A stretch of 64,000 bases of DNA from Myrica gale. Lineage: Eukaryota; Streptophyta; Magnoliopsida; Fagales; Myricaceae. The stretch covers positions 1,798,001 to 1,862,000 of the forward strand of contig OZ005614.1 of NCBI GenBank assembly GCA_963930655.1, read 5' to 3'. Positions within the stretch are counted from its first letter, which is position 1, and each line of letters opens with the position of its first letter. A model generated the notes under the pieces. The model was not told where the DNA came from. It was given only the letters and a program-made list of their open reading frames with translations, and searched no databases. This document shows positions 12,000 through 25,793 of this stretch, piece by piece. The translations under genes were made by a program, and so were the position numbers.

Positions 12000-12830
12000 A
12001 GAGATTCATGAAAATTTTGAGATCACCACCCGATGTACTTTGCATAACTTTTGCAGCAATTTTCCTTTTTTTTCCCTTATTTATCTTCCTCTAGAGGTCA
12101 GAAATGTTCACAACAGTCGCTGTGTGGAAACCTGGTGACAAAAGCCACCGATGGGCTCATGAGTTCTCTATCGATTCAATGAAAGCGGAAGTGTGTTTTT
12201 GTAATGTCGATTATACAAGAAAAGGTATAGGTCGAATGTACGTGTATTTTTCTAATTTTAAATGATTCTTTCGTGCAATTTTCTCCCTTCAGTTCCGGAA
12301 GAAAGAAAAAGAATTTCTCCTTTCTTTGTCGCATATGATTGTTTGGCATATTCGACATTCTTTTTCACTCTATAATGTGTGGGTTCGAGAAGTTCATTAC
12401 GTGAGGGCATGATATTAGAAACGTGTCCTTTTCAGCCGTTGGTCAGCAAGACCATTTTCTTGATTATCCATGAGGAAGGCAGGGAGGGGAGCCATTAGCA
12501 GGTCCGTTTTGGGATAAAATTTTGAATAATATTATGTCTTCAAACTATGAATAGAACGGCTTGTCGTTTTTTTTATTCTTCTGGTTTTGTTTGTTGGGCT
12601 TGTCAAACGGTTTGTAGTTACGGCGGTGTTGTAACTTGTGTTGGGAGCTCCCCACTCGAACAAAGATCGAAGAAATCCGAAACGGATTTGACTTTGGGAA
12701 GAGCGTACATACGGAATCGCAAGTGTCAAGTTGGGGACACGTGCATCATGCATGCGAGTCTGCTGGTGTGAGTCTTCTTTTATTTTCTTCTCTCTAAAAG
12801 AACAGTAAAAAGTTATTTCCTAAAGGATTT
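12000..12830. other. HBS1 downstream region and spacer, no gene seen
   Basis: The first part is the likely 3' untranslated region of HBS1. The remainder has no open frame with family resemblance. Confidence 0.4.
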
Positions 12831-12832
12831 AG

Positions 12833-13085
12833 GCTATGTTTGTTTATAATTTATAATTTAATTAAAAATTCAATAAGTGTTTTTATAAGGATATGTTTGA
12901 GGTGAAAATTTTGGGTATTGGGGTTTAGAAAATATTATAAAGTAAAGATATATTATGGGAGTTGGTAAAAAAGTAAAGAGATAAGATTTTTAATAAGTAT
13001 TATAATAATAAAAAATTATGTGATGAATTTTTTATGATTAAACCTAAATTTTTTGGCCCAAATATTTGAGCCCCAAACAAAATAT
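12833..13085 (+). repeat. MITE, family copy B
   Basis: Shares long runs, in the same order, with the reverse complement of 54735-54960. Examples are TTTGAGGTGAAAATTTTGGG (the other copy has one extra G), AAAATATTATAAAGTAAAGA and an AATTATGTG-type stretch. It starts near TATGTTTGTTT and ends near CCCCAAACAAA, terminal motifs common to the other MITEs here. This makes it a dispersed family with a second copy in inverse orientation in this window. Confidence 0.65.
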
Positions 13086-13339
13086 TTATAAAGTCTAGAT
13101 CGAACCACCAGCCGTGTCACGGTCCGCGGACGATGAAGGGGAAATTTGGAAACGTTTCACATAATAATGTGAAAGCAATATGAACGGGCAAATTTTAGAA
13201 AAGGATTTTAGAAGATGGGAATAAATTTTTTTTTTTTCAAGTGGAATAATAATATAAATATCTCTTAGTCAATGTGAAGGGCATTTACGACAATAAGCCT
13301 TCAAGGTGCGTATACTTCACCTCTTTTTAACCTTCTTCG

Positions 13340-14751
13340 TGAAAGAAAAAGGTCAGAGAGAGAGAGAGACCCTACCTGCTACTACTCATGAAAGTCTGAA
13401 ACTGACATCCCCAATCGCCAACACAAACTGAAGAGACCAAACTCTCTCTCTCTGTCTCCTCCTCTGTTAGGCCTTATCTCTATATGTGTTTGTCATTTCC
13501 TGTCCATAATCACCTTATATAAGGTGAGTCCTATTTGAATTCTATGTTATTCATCACTAGCATGCCTCAGTTTGTGTTTGTGTTCGTTTTCTGTATGATC
13601 GAAAATTGGTCGTCTCTATTTTAGTTAATTTACTGGGTCTCCGACGATTTTACTGGATGCCCGTGAGTGTGGATTGGCATTTCTAAGTTTCCCTTTTGAT
13701 TTTAGTTCGATTTTCTTTACTTTCTGGAATGGTTTTGTTGAATGCCCATGTTTTCAGATTGTTTTTCTTTTTCCTTTTTGTCTTGAAATTTTGTTCTATT
13801 CACAATGTCTACAACTCTTATTTGTTAATTGGTTTGGGCCTACGGTTTTGATAAATTCATCGCATACATATGATCCTGGATTGGTTCAATCTTTTCTCGC
13901 TTATGGCCAATAGATCATTTTTTTCTTCCTGTGAAGTAATTTCATTTTGTCATAGCGGTTCATATAGGTTAATCCTAAGACTAGGCTTTTAATTTTCTGC
14001 ATGGCTTATCGTATCCTTACTCTACTGACAAAATCTGGTTTCTTGAATTTTGACTCGATTGATTTCAAATGGTATGGTGATTGCTCTGTTTCTCAAGGTG
14101 ATCAGAATTATTCAGGCAAGATCGGCGACCTAAATTTTCTATAAAAATCTGATTTTAACCTTTTTTTTCTTAAACCAAGTTGGCTATGAGATTCTGGCAA
14201 CTAAATTTTCCTCTTTTAAACTACTACCCATTTCAAGTTCTGCTTGCTCTAAGTAATAGAAATCGAAGCAATGACATGATCTCCTTTCGACTGCTGAAGA
14301 GAACTCTAAAAAAGAAAGGGAAATGAATTTTGAATCTTATTTTTTTATGTTGTTTGCTCTCCAGAAAGTGAAAAGGTTTTCCAGTGTAGGAGGCTTACTT
14401 CATATTTTTTGTTATTTTTTATTTTTATATATTAATAACGTGTTAATACTATCTGCCAACATTAAAGGTCATATTCCTTTGATGCAAGCGCTTGAATCAA
14501 CACCCAAAAAAAATAGCATTTAAGTGCAGCTAACATTTTCAAGTAAGTTGCCACTTCCGTTCATGTCTTCCACTTTTTCCCCCCAGTTTCACCCAACATC
14601 TAATTACTGTTATGTTTTATTATGCAGATTTGTCTGATATCATGTTGTACTACAGCAAGTGATTGTCCTATTTGGTTTGACATAAAAGCTTGGCTTGGTT
14701 TTCCTTGGTACTTTCCATCTGCTTTTACATTTCCGAGTCAGTAGTCTCTTC
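13340..14751 (+). promoter_or_regulatory. Probable leader and leader intron of the DUF1644 gene
   Basis: GA and CT runs at about 13355-13368 and 13440-13460 are followed by a good donor-like GTGAGT at 13523. A T-rich, intron-like kilobase then runs to candidate acceptors near 14627 and 14741. No conserved protein is encoded upstream of the ATG at 14752, so this looks like untranslated leader with a long intron. Confidence 0.4.
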
Positions 14752-15885
14752 ATGGCCTTAAGACAATTATATGATAGATGTCACAGACACCATGTATCCA
14801 ACATGGAGGATATTCAACTAAATACCAATTGGGAAGATGTGATTTGCCCAATATGCTTGGATTTTCCTCACAATGGTGTACTCCTCCAATGCTCATCATA
14901 TGAGAATGGATGCCGTCCTTTTGTGTGTGACACAGATCACTTGCTCTCAAATTGCTTGGACCGTTTCAAAGTTGCTTATGGTATGTCATCCCCTTCAACA
15001 TCTGTTGTAACTTCTGCAGAAAACACTGAGCCAGAGGCATCTGAAGGCAACTGTAAACCAAGTTGTCCCTTGTGTAGAGGAGTGGTTACAGGGTGGGTTG
15101 TTGTTGACAAGGCTCGTCTATATCTAGATGAGAAGAAGCGTAGTTGCGACCAGGAACAATGTACATTTAAGGGAACTTACTTAGAACTGCAAAAACATGC
15201 GCAACTGGAGCACCCTCATGCACGTCCATCGAAGATTGATCCTGCTCGGCAACTTGATTGGGAGAATTTTCAGCAGTCCTCTGAGATCATAGATGTTTTG
15301 AGCACTATTCATGCAGAAATCCCACATGGAGTGGTTTTGGGAGACTATGTAATTGAATATGGAGATGAGGAAACTGGAGATGAGTTTGAGGACTTTCCTG
15401 GGGATGAGGGGAACTGGTGGACCTCTTGTATGTTGTATCAGGTGTTTGATAACTTAAGGAGTTCTAGAAACAGAAGAAGGTCTAGAGTTAGTGATACAAG
15501 AAGAGGAAATCAGCGCACAAGTTATGATACATCCATTTCTGATGAGGCCTCTGTAACATCTGTAGATTATTCTGAATATAGGGTAGATGAGACGGATGAT
15601 GAGTTCGTGAATAGAAATGTTCCCTCAAGGGGTAGCTCAAATCGTCGCAGGTCAGTAGTGCTTCTTACCTATCACAAGTGTCTTATAGGGTTTGTTTTTT
15701 ATTAGATTTGAAGCTTTATTTAATGATTGATCTTGTCTATCAACTAATCAGAAAAATCCCCACCAAAAGAAAAGGAAAAAGGAAACGGTTTTCCGGTTTT
15801 TCTCATCACCTTCACTATGTTGTCACCATATAGGTGTCAAGAGACCCAGGATGCTACACTTGCGAAACATATTGTGAACCAATAG
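14752..15885 (+). CDS. DUF1644 family zinc-finger protein
   Basis: DUF1644 proteins are plant-specific, and several rice members are stress-induced. Their biochemical role is not settled; the Cys-rich start is RING-like. Residues from MEDIQL on carry WEDVICPICLDFPHNGVLLQ, then SSYENGCRPFVCDT-type sequence and CPLCRGVVTGW. A C-x4-C-containing segment with HAQLEHPHARP follows, and an acidic stretch with a basic Arg/Ser-rich tail closes the protein. I start at ATG 14752 (MALRQLYDR); an in-frame ATG at 14803 (MEDIQL) is also possible. Exon 1 ends at 15650 with AG/GTCAGT. Joining it to 15834-15885 gives 316 aa ending HIVNQ. Without splicing, the frame would stop at 15705. Arabidopsis At4g31410 is the likely positional relative. 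Confidence 0.8.
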
Positions 15886-15989
15886 CAGAGGATGTTGAAG
15901 AAGGTTAACTTAGAAATGCATTTAAGTCAGTTAAGTTATGTAATCATCTAAATTCAATTGGGAAGCAGCATTGTATCTGATTTTGAAAT

Positions 15990-18170
15990 GGCATCAGGTT
16001 GGTGTTTTTGGCTTGGTAAGTTTGGCTCCCTAATTGGTATATTTTGTAAAGGAAAGTTTTGATCTGAAGTAGGTGAAAAAATTGAAAAAAATCATAAATA
16101 CATAAAAATAATCAGATAATGTCTGGATGGATTATTTCCTAAGAGAATAGACATCAATTCAGCCCATTAGATTGGCTTTTGTATCCTTGGATTATCGTGT
16201 ATTTGCTGATGCTCATTGAAAAATGAAAAGTCCTCCCTCTTGTTATTCGATGGTTAATGTAAGTGTCACTTAGAATGGGTAAGTTGGCTGGAATAAGTTG
16301 TAATATATACCCTTCTTTTGAATTCATAACAATTTTCTTGGTAAAATTTTGGCAAGTTTTCCTTTTGTGGTAACCTGAAAAAGTAACATTGGGAAACGTG
16401 TGTATATGGAAATTTGCATGCATATGAATCTATATCATTGCATTACATGGTTTCATTATTTTACAGAAGAGTTATTAGTATTACTGTTGTATTCACAGTT
16501 CTCAAAGACGGAGATCCCGGTTCTACGATAATTAGGTATGCACTTACCATGGATCCTCTTTTATGCTGGTTTAGTTTCCTATACAGTGAAAAATCATTGA
16601 CGATCTCATCTTGGATCTTATAATGTAATTACATGTACGGGCATGATCATTTTCCGCTTTTCACTATATTTTGGCTGAAACTCCCGTCTCCATTATTTGA
16701 AGCGAGTGCAGATTTGTTTCTTTGGCAGTGCTTGCTTAGAAGTGGAAAACAGAGAGATCCACTGGAAGTAGAAAGCATTGTATGCTTGCTGCAGATTATG
16801 TCAAAGTCAAAACATGTATAAAATCTGCATCTGGATCTTGTCTTGTTACATTTGTGATGAGATGTGCTGATTAGACAGTAATGAACTTGACAATCCTCTG
16901 TGGTAGTGTTATGACCACTTCTATGACTTCATCCTCTCTCTTTTGCTTCAACTATTTTTTCTTACTCAGGTAGAGTTCTGAAGGAACGGTTACTCTCGCA
17001 AGTTGCTCTCGATGCACCCTTTTGTTTTACTACTTTTTCTGCTTACCAACATCTCGCTGTTAGGCGCCTAGCTAGTATCTACTATTTTGTCTAAAGCGTT
17101 ACCAACTCCCATAAGTTGGCAAGGGAATTTTGGATGACGCTTTTGCGGGAGCTTAATATATTGTCATGACTGGAAAAAGTTAAATACTAGCAACTTGAAG
17201 ATTGTTTTGGCCATGTGAGAATTTTCTTTGTAATTCGTAAGACGTTGGCTTTGCAGTAGGCTGTCCTGTAGTCCTGCCACTGTAATTTTGCCAGCAAGGA
17301 CATGCCAGCTTCCGCTGCTCTCTCTCTCTGCGCGCACGCTTATGTGGGCTATGTTGAGGATCTCACTTTTGTTAAATGAAATTAGTAAAGAAACGTGCTT
17401 AGAAAAAACAAAAAAGAAAAAGAAAGAGGGGGAAAGTCGTAACCCTGTCGATAGTATCAAAATTTTGACCAAAAATGTGAAGGGGTAGCGAAATGTCATT
17501 TCATGTGTATAAAAAGCACGTGGAGTTTTTTGTTCGTTAGCAGCATATAATTGTAATTTCAGACTTCAGTCTTTGATGTTGTTAGTCCATTCTATATGAC
17601 CCGATATAGACGTGTACTGTTTTACTGTTGGCATATTCAGCGATGACGGATGCCACCTTGGCCAAGATTCCATCTGCTCCAATTTCCAATGTCCTCGTTT
17701 CACAAGCTTGCGTAAAAAGTTGACTTCAAAGTTGCCAAATCGTCGTACGTTGGGTTTAATAGTTAAGAAAATCTTATTAATGCGACATACAGCTTAGAAA
17801 AACAACTAGTTTGTCATACAAGTCCAGCCAAGAAAAGTATACATATAATATATATCCAGATAAATGAAAAACCATGGTAAATTGAAGTCTGTTTATTTAG
17901 AACCCGACACCAACCCATTACGGAGAAAGGATGACCAAAGAATGCAAGTGCTTAGAGAGAGGGAGAAGGCGGATAAAATAACCTGCACGACCTAACGTCA
18001 CGGAGAAGACGTAGAGAATGGAAAGGAAGCAAGAAAACCGCGACTGGGTTTAATTTCTCAGGGAATAAGTGTAAGTTGAAAGGACATTAACCTCAAGTTC
18101 AACAGAATATTAGCTAGACTAATACCTCACTTCAACCAAAACACAAAAACGAAGGACTAGCGTAGAACTA
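15990..18170. other. Intergenic, no gene seen
   Basis: About 2.2 kb between two convergent genes. Short frames exist but none resembles a known family or has consistent splice sites. It probably contains the 3' untranslated ends of both neighbours. Confidence 0.45.
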
Positions 18171-18171
18171 G

Positions 18172-21147
18172 TTAGTACGCGACATTCTTGGGCAGGTTCC
18201 GGATGACGTTACTCTTCATTCCAATCTTACTACGCATGGCCTCCACTCCCGATCTATTCATTTTCTTCATCACTTTCATCCTCACCATCTGTTCTTTTGA
18301 CTGCACAGTAGCCAATCCCATGCTCTTATACCTGAAATCCAAATAAAAGTTTCATTGTCACTATAAGATTCCATTTCTTTTTGGCTCTGTTGCTGTAAGA
18401 AAAAGCAGTATGTTTCCCTTCAGACAGAGAGGGCTGATACAATGGGATCAAATTCAAACCTTGAGGCCAGTGCTGCAATGATCGCCGCACCATTCATAGG
18501 TGATGGGCGTGGTGCCTGGCGATAGTAGCGCAAATATTCCCGGGAACCAAGTATTTTGGTTGACACACCCTTATCAGATCTGCTGGTTATTACCAGCTCT
18601 TCACCCATCCCAAGTTCTACACTCATATCACCTGACTCAACCAGCTGTTTGCCATCCTCACACACATAACTGTAAACCAGATAAAAAGAAAAAGAAATAA
18701 GCAGTAAACTCAGATGTACCAACACATCAAGACAAGAATAAGATTGCACTAACCAAAGAACAAAAGTAGTTCTTCAAGAATAGTATAGAGCACAAGTCAT
18801 CACAAATTGATAGAAACCTGCTGCTATAATCATAGAATTCTTCCAACTCTGCCTCCTCCTCGTCATCACCATCTCCATAATGTACTTTGCAATGACTTTT
18901 TGCCTCCATATGCTTTCTAACTGCTTCCAAACTGTTAAAAGGATGACGCTGCTCATTGCAGTAGAGACACATGAAATCTCTCTTGACCTGCAAAAGAGGA
19001 AAAAAATAAAAAATAAAGACAGAAAAAATTGATTTGAGCAAACCAAATTCTATCTTCAGAAAAAACGAATTTCTACCAAGAAAGAACTGGGGTATGTGTC
19101 AGTACCTTAAGGCCAAGATAAGTAAGGAGCCCTTTTGGATCCTTTAGATACTCAACATCGGGAATGAAGAACCCATGCTGCTTGTGCATGTGAACCATGC
19201 AATTCTCAATGGTAGCAGGTTCTAAATCACACATAAAGCAAGAACAGGGATCTAACTCCTCATATTCATCATCATCGTCGTCGTTACCATCCATAACAGT
19301 GTCAGAGCTAAGCTCATGTACATTCATTTCCGTTAAGGACTTTGTGACTTCACCAACCAAGTCTTCTTCAGAATCAACTTCTTCCCATTCATCTTCGCTT
19401 TCTTCACTGTATACCTCCCTTCGTGGGAGTGGCTTATTCACAACACGATGGGTAAGTGGCTTAATTATTGCTGTCTGTGTCTCCTCTTCTTGATGGTTTG
19501 TTCCTTGAGAAGCCCGCATGATGTGATTTCGTGATTTCAGATGCTCAGCATGAGCCTTAGAACTCCTATACCCTTTCCCACAAAGACCACAACTGTGGAG
19601 CATTGGTGTTTCACTTGACTGGCTTTTCTCTTGAGCAAGCACTGATTGTCTAGCTAGAAACAATGCTTCAGTGACTCCAGGAACCCCAGCAACCTTTTTT
19701 TTTTAAACGGAAAAAAAAATTAAGAGTTAGTCACACCAGATATGAGCTCATCACACAGGTTTGCAATTGAATAGAGTGCCACTTATAGAACAACCAAAGA
19801 AAAATCAAAAAATTATTTCTCTGACCAGAAATTGACGCATACTGACTAACATGATCTGGCATTACAAGTTCACATTTCAACATTCAAAAGTCTCCTTGCA
19901 GCTAGAGTTGTCTTTTATGAGCTCATATTGTAGAATCGAAACTAATTACCTACACCATATGTTGATCGAAGAAACTAGTGTTATGATCACAAGTGAAAAT
20001 GAAGCAACATCATGAAAGGTCGCAGTGAACCAAACTTCGACAGAAAAACACCCAGCCAAATGTAACGTGTCTACATCTCTTCTTCTTTGCTTTAGGTGGC
20101 TCTTCGAAAGAACATATAACTCTTTTCCTAGAAAAACCATTCCAATCAAGCTGATGTTTTTGAGATATTTTTATGGTTACATGCTTCCCTTTCCTTTTAA
20201 TCCTACTTTCTGGAACTCAACCAAAAGCCTTGAAGAATCAAATAGAGGACATAAGCCCATTATCTCATTGATATCCAAAGTATCCCTCTTCCCGTATTTC
20301 AATTCCCAAACACACATCTCTACACAAAATTACAACTCCATCAATCTTAACAAGACCTTCAGTCAACTAAAACAACTACCAGTTAATCTATTAGAAAAAA
20401 AGAAAAAATAAGTCTCGCCACAAAAGTCTACGTGTATCTTTTCCATACTTTAAAAAAAAAATTCCAGAGACATATTTTGTGTCCCAACAAAACCACTGCA
20501 TCCGAAATAATTTCTCTTGAGAAGAAACAACCTAATGCACCAATAACGACACCTGTCCAGTCCAACTTCATCTGGACAGCATATATTTACTGATTCGAGT
20601 AACACAACGGAATAAACATGAAGCATAAGCCCCTGTTTGATTGAAATAGAAAATTAAAGAAAATAAGACGAAAATTCTTTCTGATATTTGACCCTGTAGT
20701 GGCTGCCAGAGAACAAATCCTTCAGCTCAATTTAGACGATATCCTTCGTCCTAATCCAAGAAAAGGGCAAAATTTTAACCATTTTCTCTCTATAGAGATA
20801 AAATTTATTCAGTTCCCTATTTTTCTTACCTCTATCAGGAACAAAAGAGTGCGAATACTACGAGTGGAACAAAAGAAAGACCCGGAAAATTTATACTACA
20901 AATAAACATACATACATACATACATACATACATACATGCATCCATATATGATCTACAGCCACTAAATCTAATAGATTAAAGCCCTAATCGTAATAGCCGT
21001 CAATAGAATAATGTGTGAATCTTTATAAACAAGCAAAAAAACCTTGCGCTTGAGATTGTAGCGGTGCCATTCGGACTTGTAATGAAGCTTTTGCTCCACA
21101 TCGTCTTTGAACTCTTTGTTGCAGGAGTTACAGGTTAGCCCTGACAT
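18172..21147 (-). CDS. REIL1: REI1-like (REIL) cytoplasmic 60S maturation factor
   Basis: REI1/ZNF622-type proteins act in late cytoplasmic maturation of pre-60S ribosomes; plant REIL genes are linked to growth at low temperature. Exons: 21147-21043, 19693-19106, 18987-18818, 18669-18460 and 18331-18172 (1233 nt, 410 aa). The protein starts MSGLTCNSCNKEF, the first of four C2H2 zinc fingers. The others are HSCGLCGKGYRS with HLKSRNH, CSCFMCDLEP with HMHKQHGFFIPD, and FMCLYCNEQRHPF with HMEAKSH. A conserved LREYLRYYRQ-like segment (here GSREYLRYYRQ) and a basic C-terminus follow. Acidic runs lie between fingers 2 and 3 (a stretch of Asp) and after finger 4. The order next to DUF1644 and KAKU4 matches Arabidopsis At4g31420. 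Intron 1 is long (1.35 kb) and carries a tetranucleotide repeat. Confidence 0.92.
20906..20937. repeat. (ACAT)8 microsatellite
   Basis: Eight perfect ACAT units in REIL intron 1. Confidence 0.9.
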
Positions 21148-21239
21148 CTTACACAATTCGATCTCTGGATTGAGAGATAGCCAGAAAGGGAACGGGACGC
21201 GGATGAGGAGGCTTGGAACGTGGAGGAAAAACCGTTATA

Positions 21240-22990
21240 AGTTATATCAGAGGGCGAGGGGCGAAGAACAAACAATATAGGCCGGCTCGTATGTTGGGCT
21301 CAAAGAATTGGGTTATACCTTGGGCCTACAGTTTTATAAATAAAATGCTCTTTATACTTGAATTTTGTAGCGCCCAACATTAATTGAAACTATTTAGCCC
21401 AAACATCACCCGAGCATACGATGGTTTGTTCCGATTGGGCCCATAATATCGCCTTTTTATTTTTATTTTTTATAACGAAGAAATTTCTCAAAGTCGGACC
21501 ATTTTAACCCAACCCTGAAGTACAACCCCGGCCCTATACCGAAATATCGCATTTTATACAACACATTCCACGTCTATAATTGTCATTTTATTTTTTATTT
21601 TATTTTCTAATCGAGCGTTTTAAGCGCACTTTTACCGTGCAGTATCCCTGTTTATAACTGTCTTACTCTTGTGAAACATGTTATTTCATTTGTAATGGTA
21701 CAAGAGATTTAGGCCAGTTTGTTTCGTTGTATTGTTATTTTTGTAAAACACTTTATTTATTTTTTTAGTGTTTGGATACTCCGTAAATATGCTGTCAATA
21801 TAAATTGCATTCGGTATAACCTCACTTTTCGGAAAGAGGCTCTTTTTTTTCCCGAAAGTGATTAATCTTCTTTCTCTATCTTTTCTCGATCTCTCATTTG
21901 ACTGTTCTCCCAAAACAAAAAAGATCACCATTCACTCTCACTGGCTTAAAGGCTCTCACATTCTCTATCATGAGTAGTCTTTTTTCTCACTCTTTCTTCC
22001 TGTTTTGAATTGTTCCAACTCTCAAATTTTAGGGATGTGAGCACATATCAGGTACGACATTCATATTTTAGTTGTTTCTGTACCAAAAAAAAAACAGCAG
22101 ATTATCATCTAGATCTAGACCCTCGGTACAACAAATAGGGTCGTGCCTCAGTTTCTATCTTCTTGTGTTAGCTGGAAAGCAAGGTGTTTGTAAAAATACC
22201 TCCTCGGAAGTTCCAGTTCGTTTCATTAGCCTGTTGGCAATGCTATCTTTGTTTTAAGAATTTGACAGGAGAATTTTATCCCCTTGTTGACGCTCGTAAT
22301 ATGATTGCTAGGCATTGGGTTTGAAGGGTTAAGATTCTAGTAATATGTCGTTGGATTGACGGGTGAGATGAGTCTTTGACATGTCAAACAAGGGAGTTTG
22401 ACTTCGAAGTGCTTCTTAGGTTGGTGCCAAAATTTGTGCTTTTGTGACCTCAAGATGTGTATTTGAGGCACAAATGGAAACAAGTTCAATATAAGAATTA
22501 TCAACCGAGCAGCAAAAGCTCTACCACGGGAAGGGAATTTCCATCTAGTTGCAACTCGAAGACACATGATAACAAACCCGTCTTTGGTCCATGGCTGCTT
22601 CCTCATAAGATATTTCATGAGAATTGCGTTAAAATGATGACTTCTTCCATTTCAGCAAGAATTCAAGATAAGTGAGTTCCGTAATTCTTCACTGTATTCT
22701 ACACCTTATGATCATTGCCTAAATCAAAACTCAAGTCTCAAGAGTGTCACAAACAAAAATTTTAGTTCAAATGCATTGTCACAATGCAAAATAAGAAAGC
22801 CCAGGAGCTCTGGCTTTGTTGTTAAAGCCAAAAAATGCAAACAAAATAATCGTCTGGTAAAAAATGAATTTGAAATTGAAAAATAAGTGTCAACCCTCGA
22901 CCCAAAGCAAAGAATGATCGCCTTCCTACCACCACTACCTGTCATGCTTCATTATAGAGATGAAGAGGCCAGACATCTCCCTTCTTCTGA
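21240..22990. other. Intergenic, no gene seen
   Basis: Spacer between the REIL start and the acyltransferase 3' end; it includes the REIL promoter. Short open frames occur but none carries recognisable motifs. Confidence 0.45.
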
Positions 22991-23001
22991 ATGCATAGAT
23001 A

Positions 23002-25410
23002 TTACACCTTTGAGTGCAGAAAACTTTTAGAGAAACACCTTAGGCTCTCCATGGCAGATTGGATTTGCTCAGAAATTGTAGCAAAGAGACACCTCTGCGC
23101 TGCCTCATCCATTTCACTGGGGGATATGCTGGGCCATCCTAAAGTAGGAAGTGACAAATTACGAGACATGGATATAGCTGTTTGCCTCATTTTGGGGACG
23201 TCAAATTCAATAGGATCACCAATGGCTATGCTGATGTTCTTATTACATAATGGAAGAGGAGCCCTTCTACCCCAGAGATATTTCTCGGGCATGACCTGGA
23301 GATTTGAGGAGTGAGTATGAAGTAGGCCCAAAATGAACAACTAAGCCAGTTTTGAATCAGATGAAATAATGTTATTCGGGAACTTTTAACACAAAAAATT
23401 TGCAATTCTTGGCGAAAGTATTGTCTGGCTAGATGGACAAAATTACAGTAAACAATGGTCATACAATAATTTTGGAGTTAACTAGGCTTTAAGATACCTG
23501 CCTCCTCCTCTTGTTGCAGAGAATGAGGCAACTAATAGATAACTACACCACAAATCAAACTCTTCATATAGCGATGGGAAAACAGGCAGCTAACGTACCG
23601 CAGGAAGAGCAGGGAAGATAGTAATGGCAGGAGAATATAAGTGCTGACAAATATTGATTTAGGTTTTGGACACATGACTCAATTGCACTGGCAGCAGCAA
23701 CCTTTATGGGAAGAGAGAGGAAAACTTAAGTAGATAAAACAAGGAGGAATTTGATCTTCTTGCGTATCCACTTGAATAAATTGTTAAGCAGTTGCAAGGA
23801 AGACCAGTTTTTACCTCTCCATGCCCCTCGAAGTCAGAATGTATCACAATATACCTAACAACCTGGTAAGCCAAAAGGCCTGGGTACGACTACTTAAACA
23901 GTCCGAAACAAGAGACTATTCCGAATGAAATAGATGTGTGGAATTGTACACTAATAATGTCACAAAGGGGGTAAAATAGTTAGAAGACTACCGTTTCAAA
24001 GCCATGATGGAAAATCGGCAAAACTATTGGTGTTACAGGGGCGCGAACAATGAGACTAGCAGTTCCCCATTTCAATCGTCTTATAGGTGCATCTTCTTGG
24101 GACACTTTCCCTTCAGGGAATGTATGCAGCTAGCCAACAGCAAAAAAACAAAAAATAAATAAATATAACTTCATGTTCCAAATGAGTACAAGAAAGATTA
24201 ATAAATGCACAAGTCAATAATAAAATTAGTCCACCAAAATTTTTGGTATCTATCGTAATTTGGATTTAAACAATAGCAACAAACAAATTTGATAAGCAAC
24301 CGTAACAGCAACTCATAAACTACAAATATCCTAAGAGGAACCTATCAAGTCATTGGTCACTGAGACCTACACAGTGTTTCTTCATGCAAACACAGACCTA
24401 TACGATCTTTACATATCCATGCCAATGGATTGGTGTAGAAGCAAAGGTGGACAACCTAAGGAACCAAATTTGGCCCATTCCGTGGCACTTTGGTTACCTG
24501 GCAATGCTTCACCAAGTTCTCATTGATCTAAAATAGACTAACCATTAACCAGAATTATCTGGCATAACATAAAGTGAAAATATCTGGACACAGTTGCAAA
24601 ATTGTGAAAGAAATAGACAGAAAAAACTAGAGTACGCAGTTCCAACATATTTGAAATAGAAATCTCATTACAAAAAGTCCAATCCATATGGAATAAAAAT
24701 GTGTACAGTTAAAGTATATACCCAGTCTCCATCACTTAAGCGTTCAAGAGCTTCGCTCATATGTTCTTGATAAATTCCCTCACCCCTCGTTATAGGTATG
24801 CATTTCCCTGCACGATATTTTAATCCTGACATGTTGTTTTAAAAGCATTCAAACAACAGAATTACCATGCGGCTCAGACTCTCCAAGGAAAGTTGTATCC
24901 CCAGCACTATTTATGTCACTACATGTAGCAACTAAGCAGGAGCATCAGAGAATGCCAAAAACAAACATATCAGAGAATGCTAACAACAAACATACCTAGT
25001 CGGAAGAAATACGAAAGCACTGTATTCTTAAAGCAAATTTCCTCAGCAGTGAGTACCCATCGAGCCAATTTTGCATTTAACGTGGGAAAACCCTTGAATC
25101 CCCACATAAGTGGATCATCCAACCTGTTATGAAACCATATCACACTCATCACTCGTGTGTCAAATATGCTCTAGTAACTTAGAAGACAGTAAGGGCTTTA
25201 CGTGGACATGTGATTGCTAACAGTGATCAAGGGTACACCAGGCGGACGGGATTGAACAAGACGAATGTGGGTATCTGCATTGTGGACGGAGGTTGAGTTG
25301 AGACGAGTGGCTACGACCTTGGCAAATGCACCTACTGCCATGATCACCAGCTTTCTTGGAATCCCTGCCATATGGCTCGCCCGTCCCGCCCATTTCATTT
25401 TACGACCCAT
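23002..25410 (-). CDS. Tafazzin / NAPE-synthase-like glycerophospholipid acyltransferase
   Basis: A member of the PlsC/LPLAT acyltransferase superfamily, close to Arabidopsis At1g78690. That protein was first called N-acylphosphatidylethanolamine synthase and later described as a lyso-glycerophospholipid acyltransferase. Exons: 25410-25202, 25123-24996, 24807-24722, 24129-23992 and 23295-23002 (855 nt, 284 aa). The catalytic N-H-x4-D motif NHMSTLDD spans the first splice junction. KCIPITRGEGIY carries block II, LHTFPEGK block III and APVTPIVLPIFHHG block IV. The N-terminus, RKMKWAGRASHMAGIPRKLV, matches plant relatives and has no obvious cleavable signal. All key residues are present. The leader intron (about 25.4-26.75 kb) contains a decayed copy of this gene's own exon 2-3 region plus a MITE. 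An acyl-editing role at a membrane is family knowledge; the exact substrate is not readable from sequence. Confidence 0.9.
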
Positions 25411-25793
25411 ATCCTATTCCCAGTTATACTCGCAATTTGTGCCAATGTCAACCTCCGTTTGCTAGGCCCTGCTCTAGGTAAATAAGACAAAAATTAACAA
25501 AAGTAATGAAGCCTTGGAAAAAATAACAAGTGGAGGGATTGTTACAGTTAGATAGTTTATATGTATATTCGAATCTTGAATATAGGAATAATTGACAAAA
25601 ACTTCGTGAAAGAAAAATTAATGATCCATATACATCACAATCAGGAAAATACCTAAAATCAGCCAAATTTCATGTTTTTTCTTTTACAAATTCCAGCACC
25701 CCTTGCAATAGGTATGTATTTTCTAGTCCAGAATCAAAAACTTAAAAAACATCCAATGGACAAGAATTACTATGCACCTTTCAACAGAAACTA

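Noticed and set aside
19197..19493. 98-codon plus-strand Ser-rich frame
   Set aside because: Antisense of the acidic Asp/Glu region of REIL exon 2.
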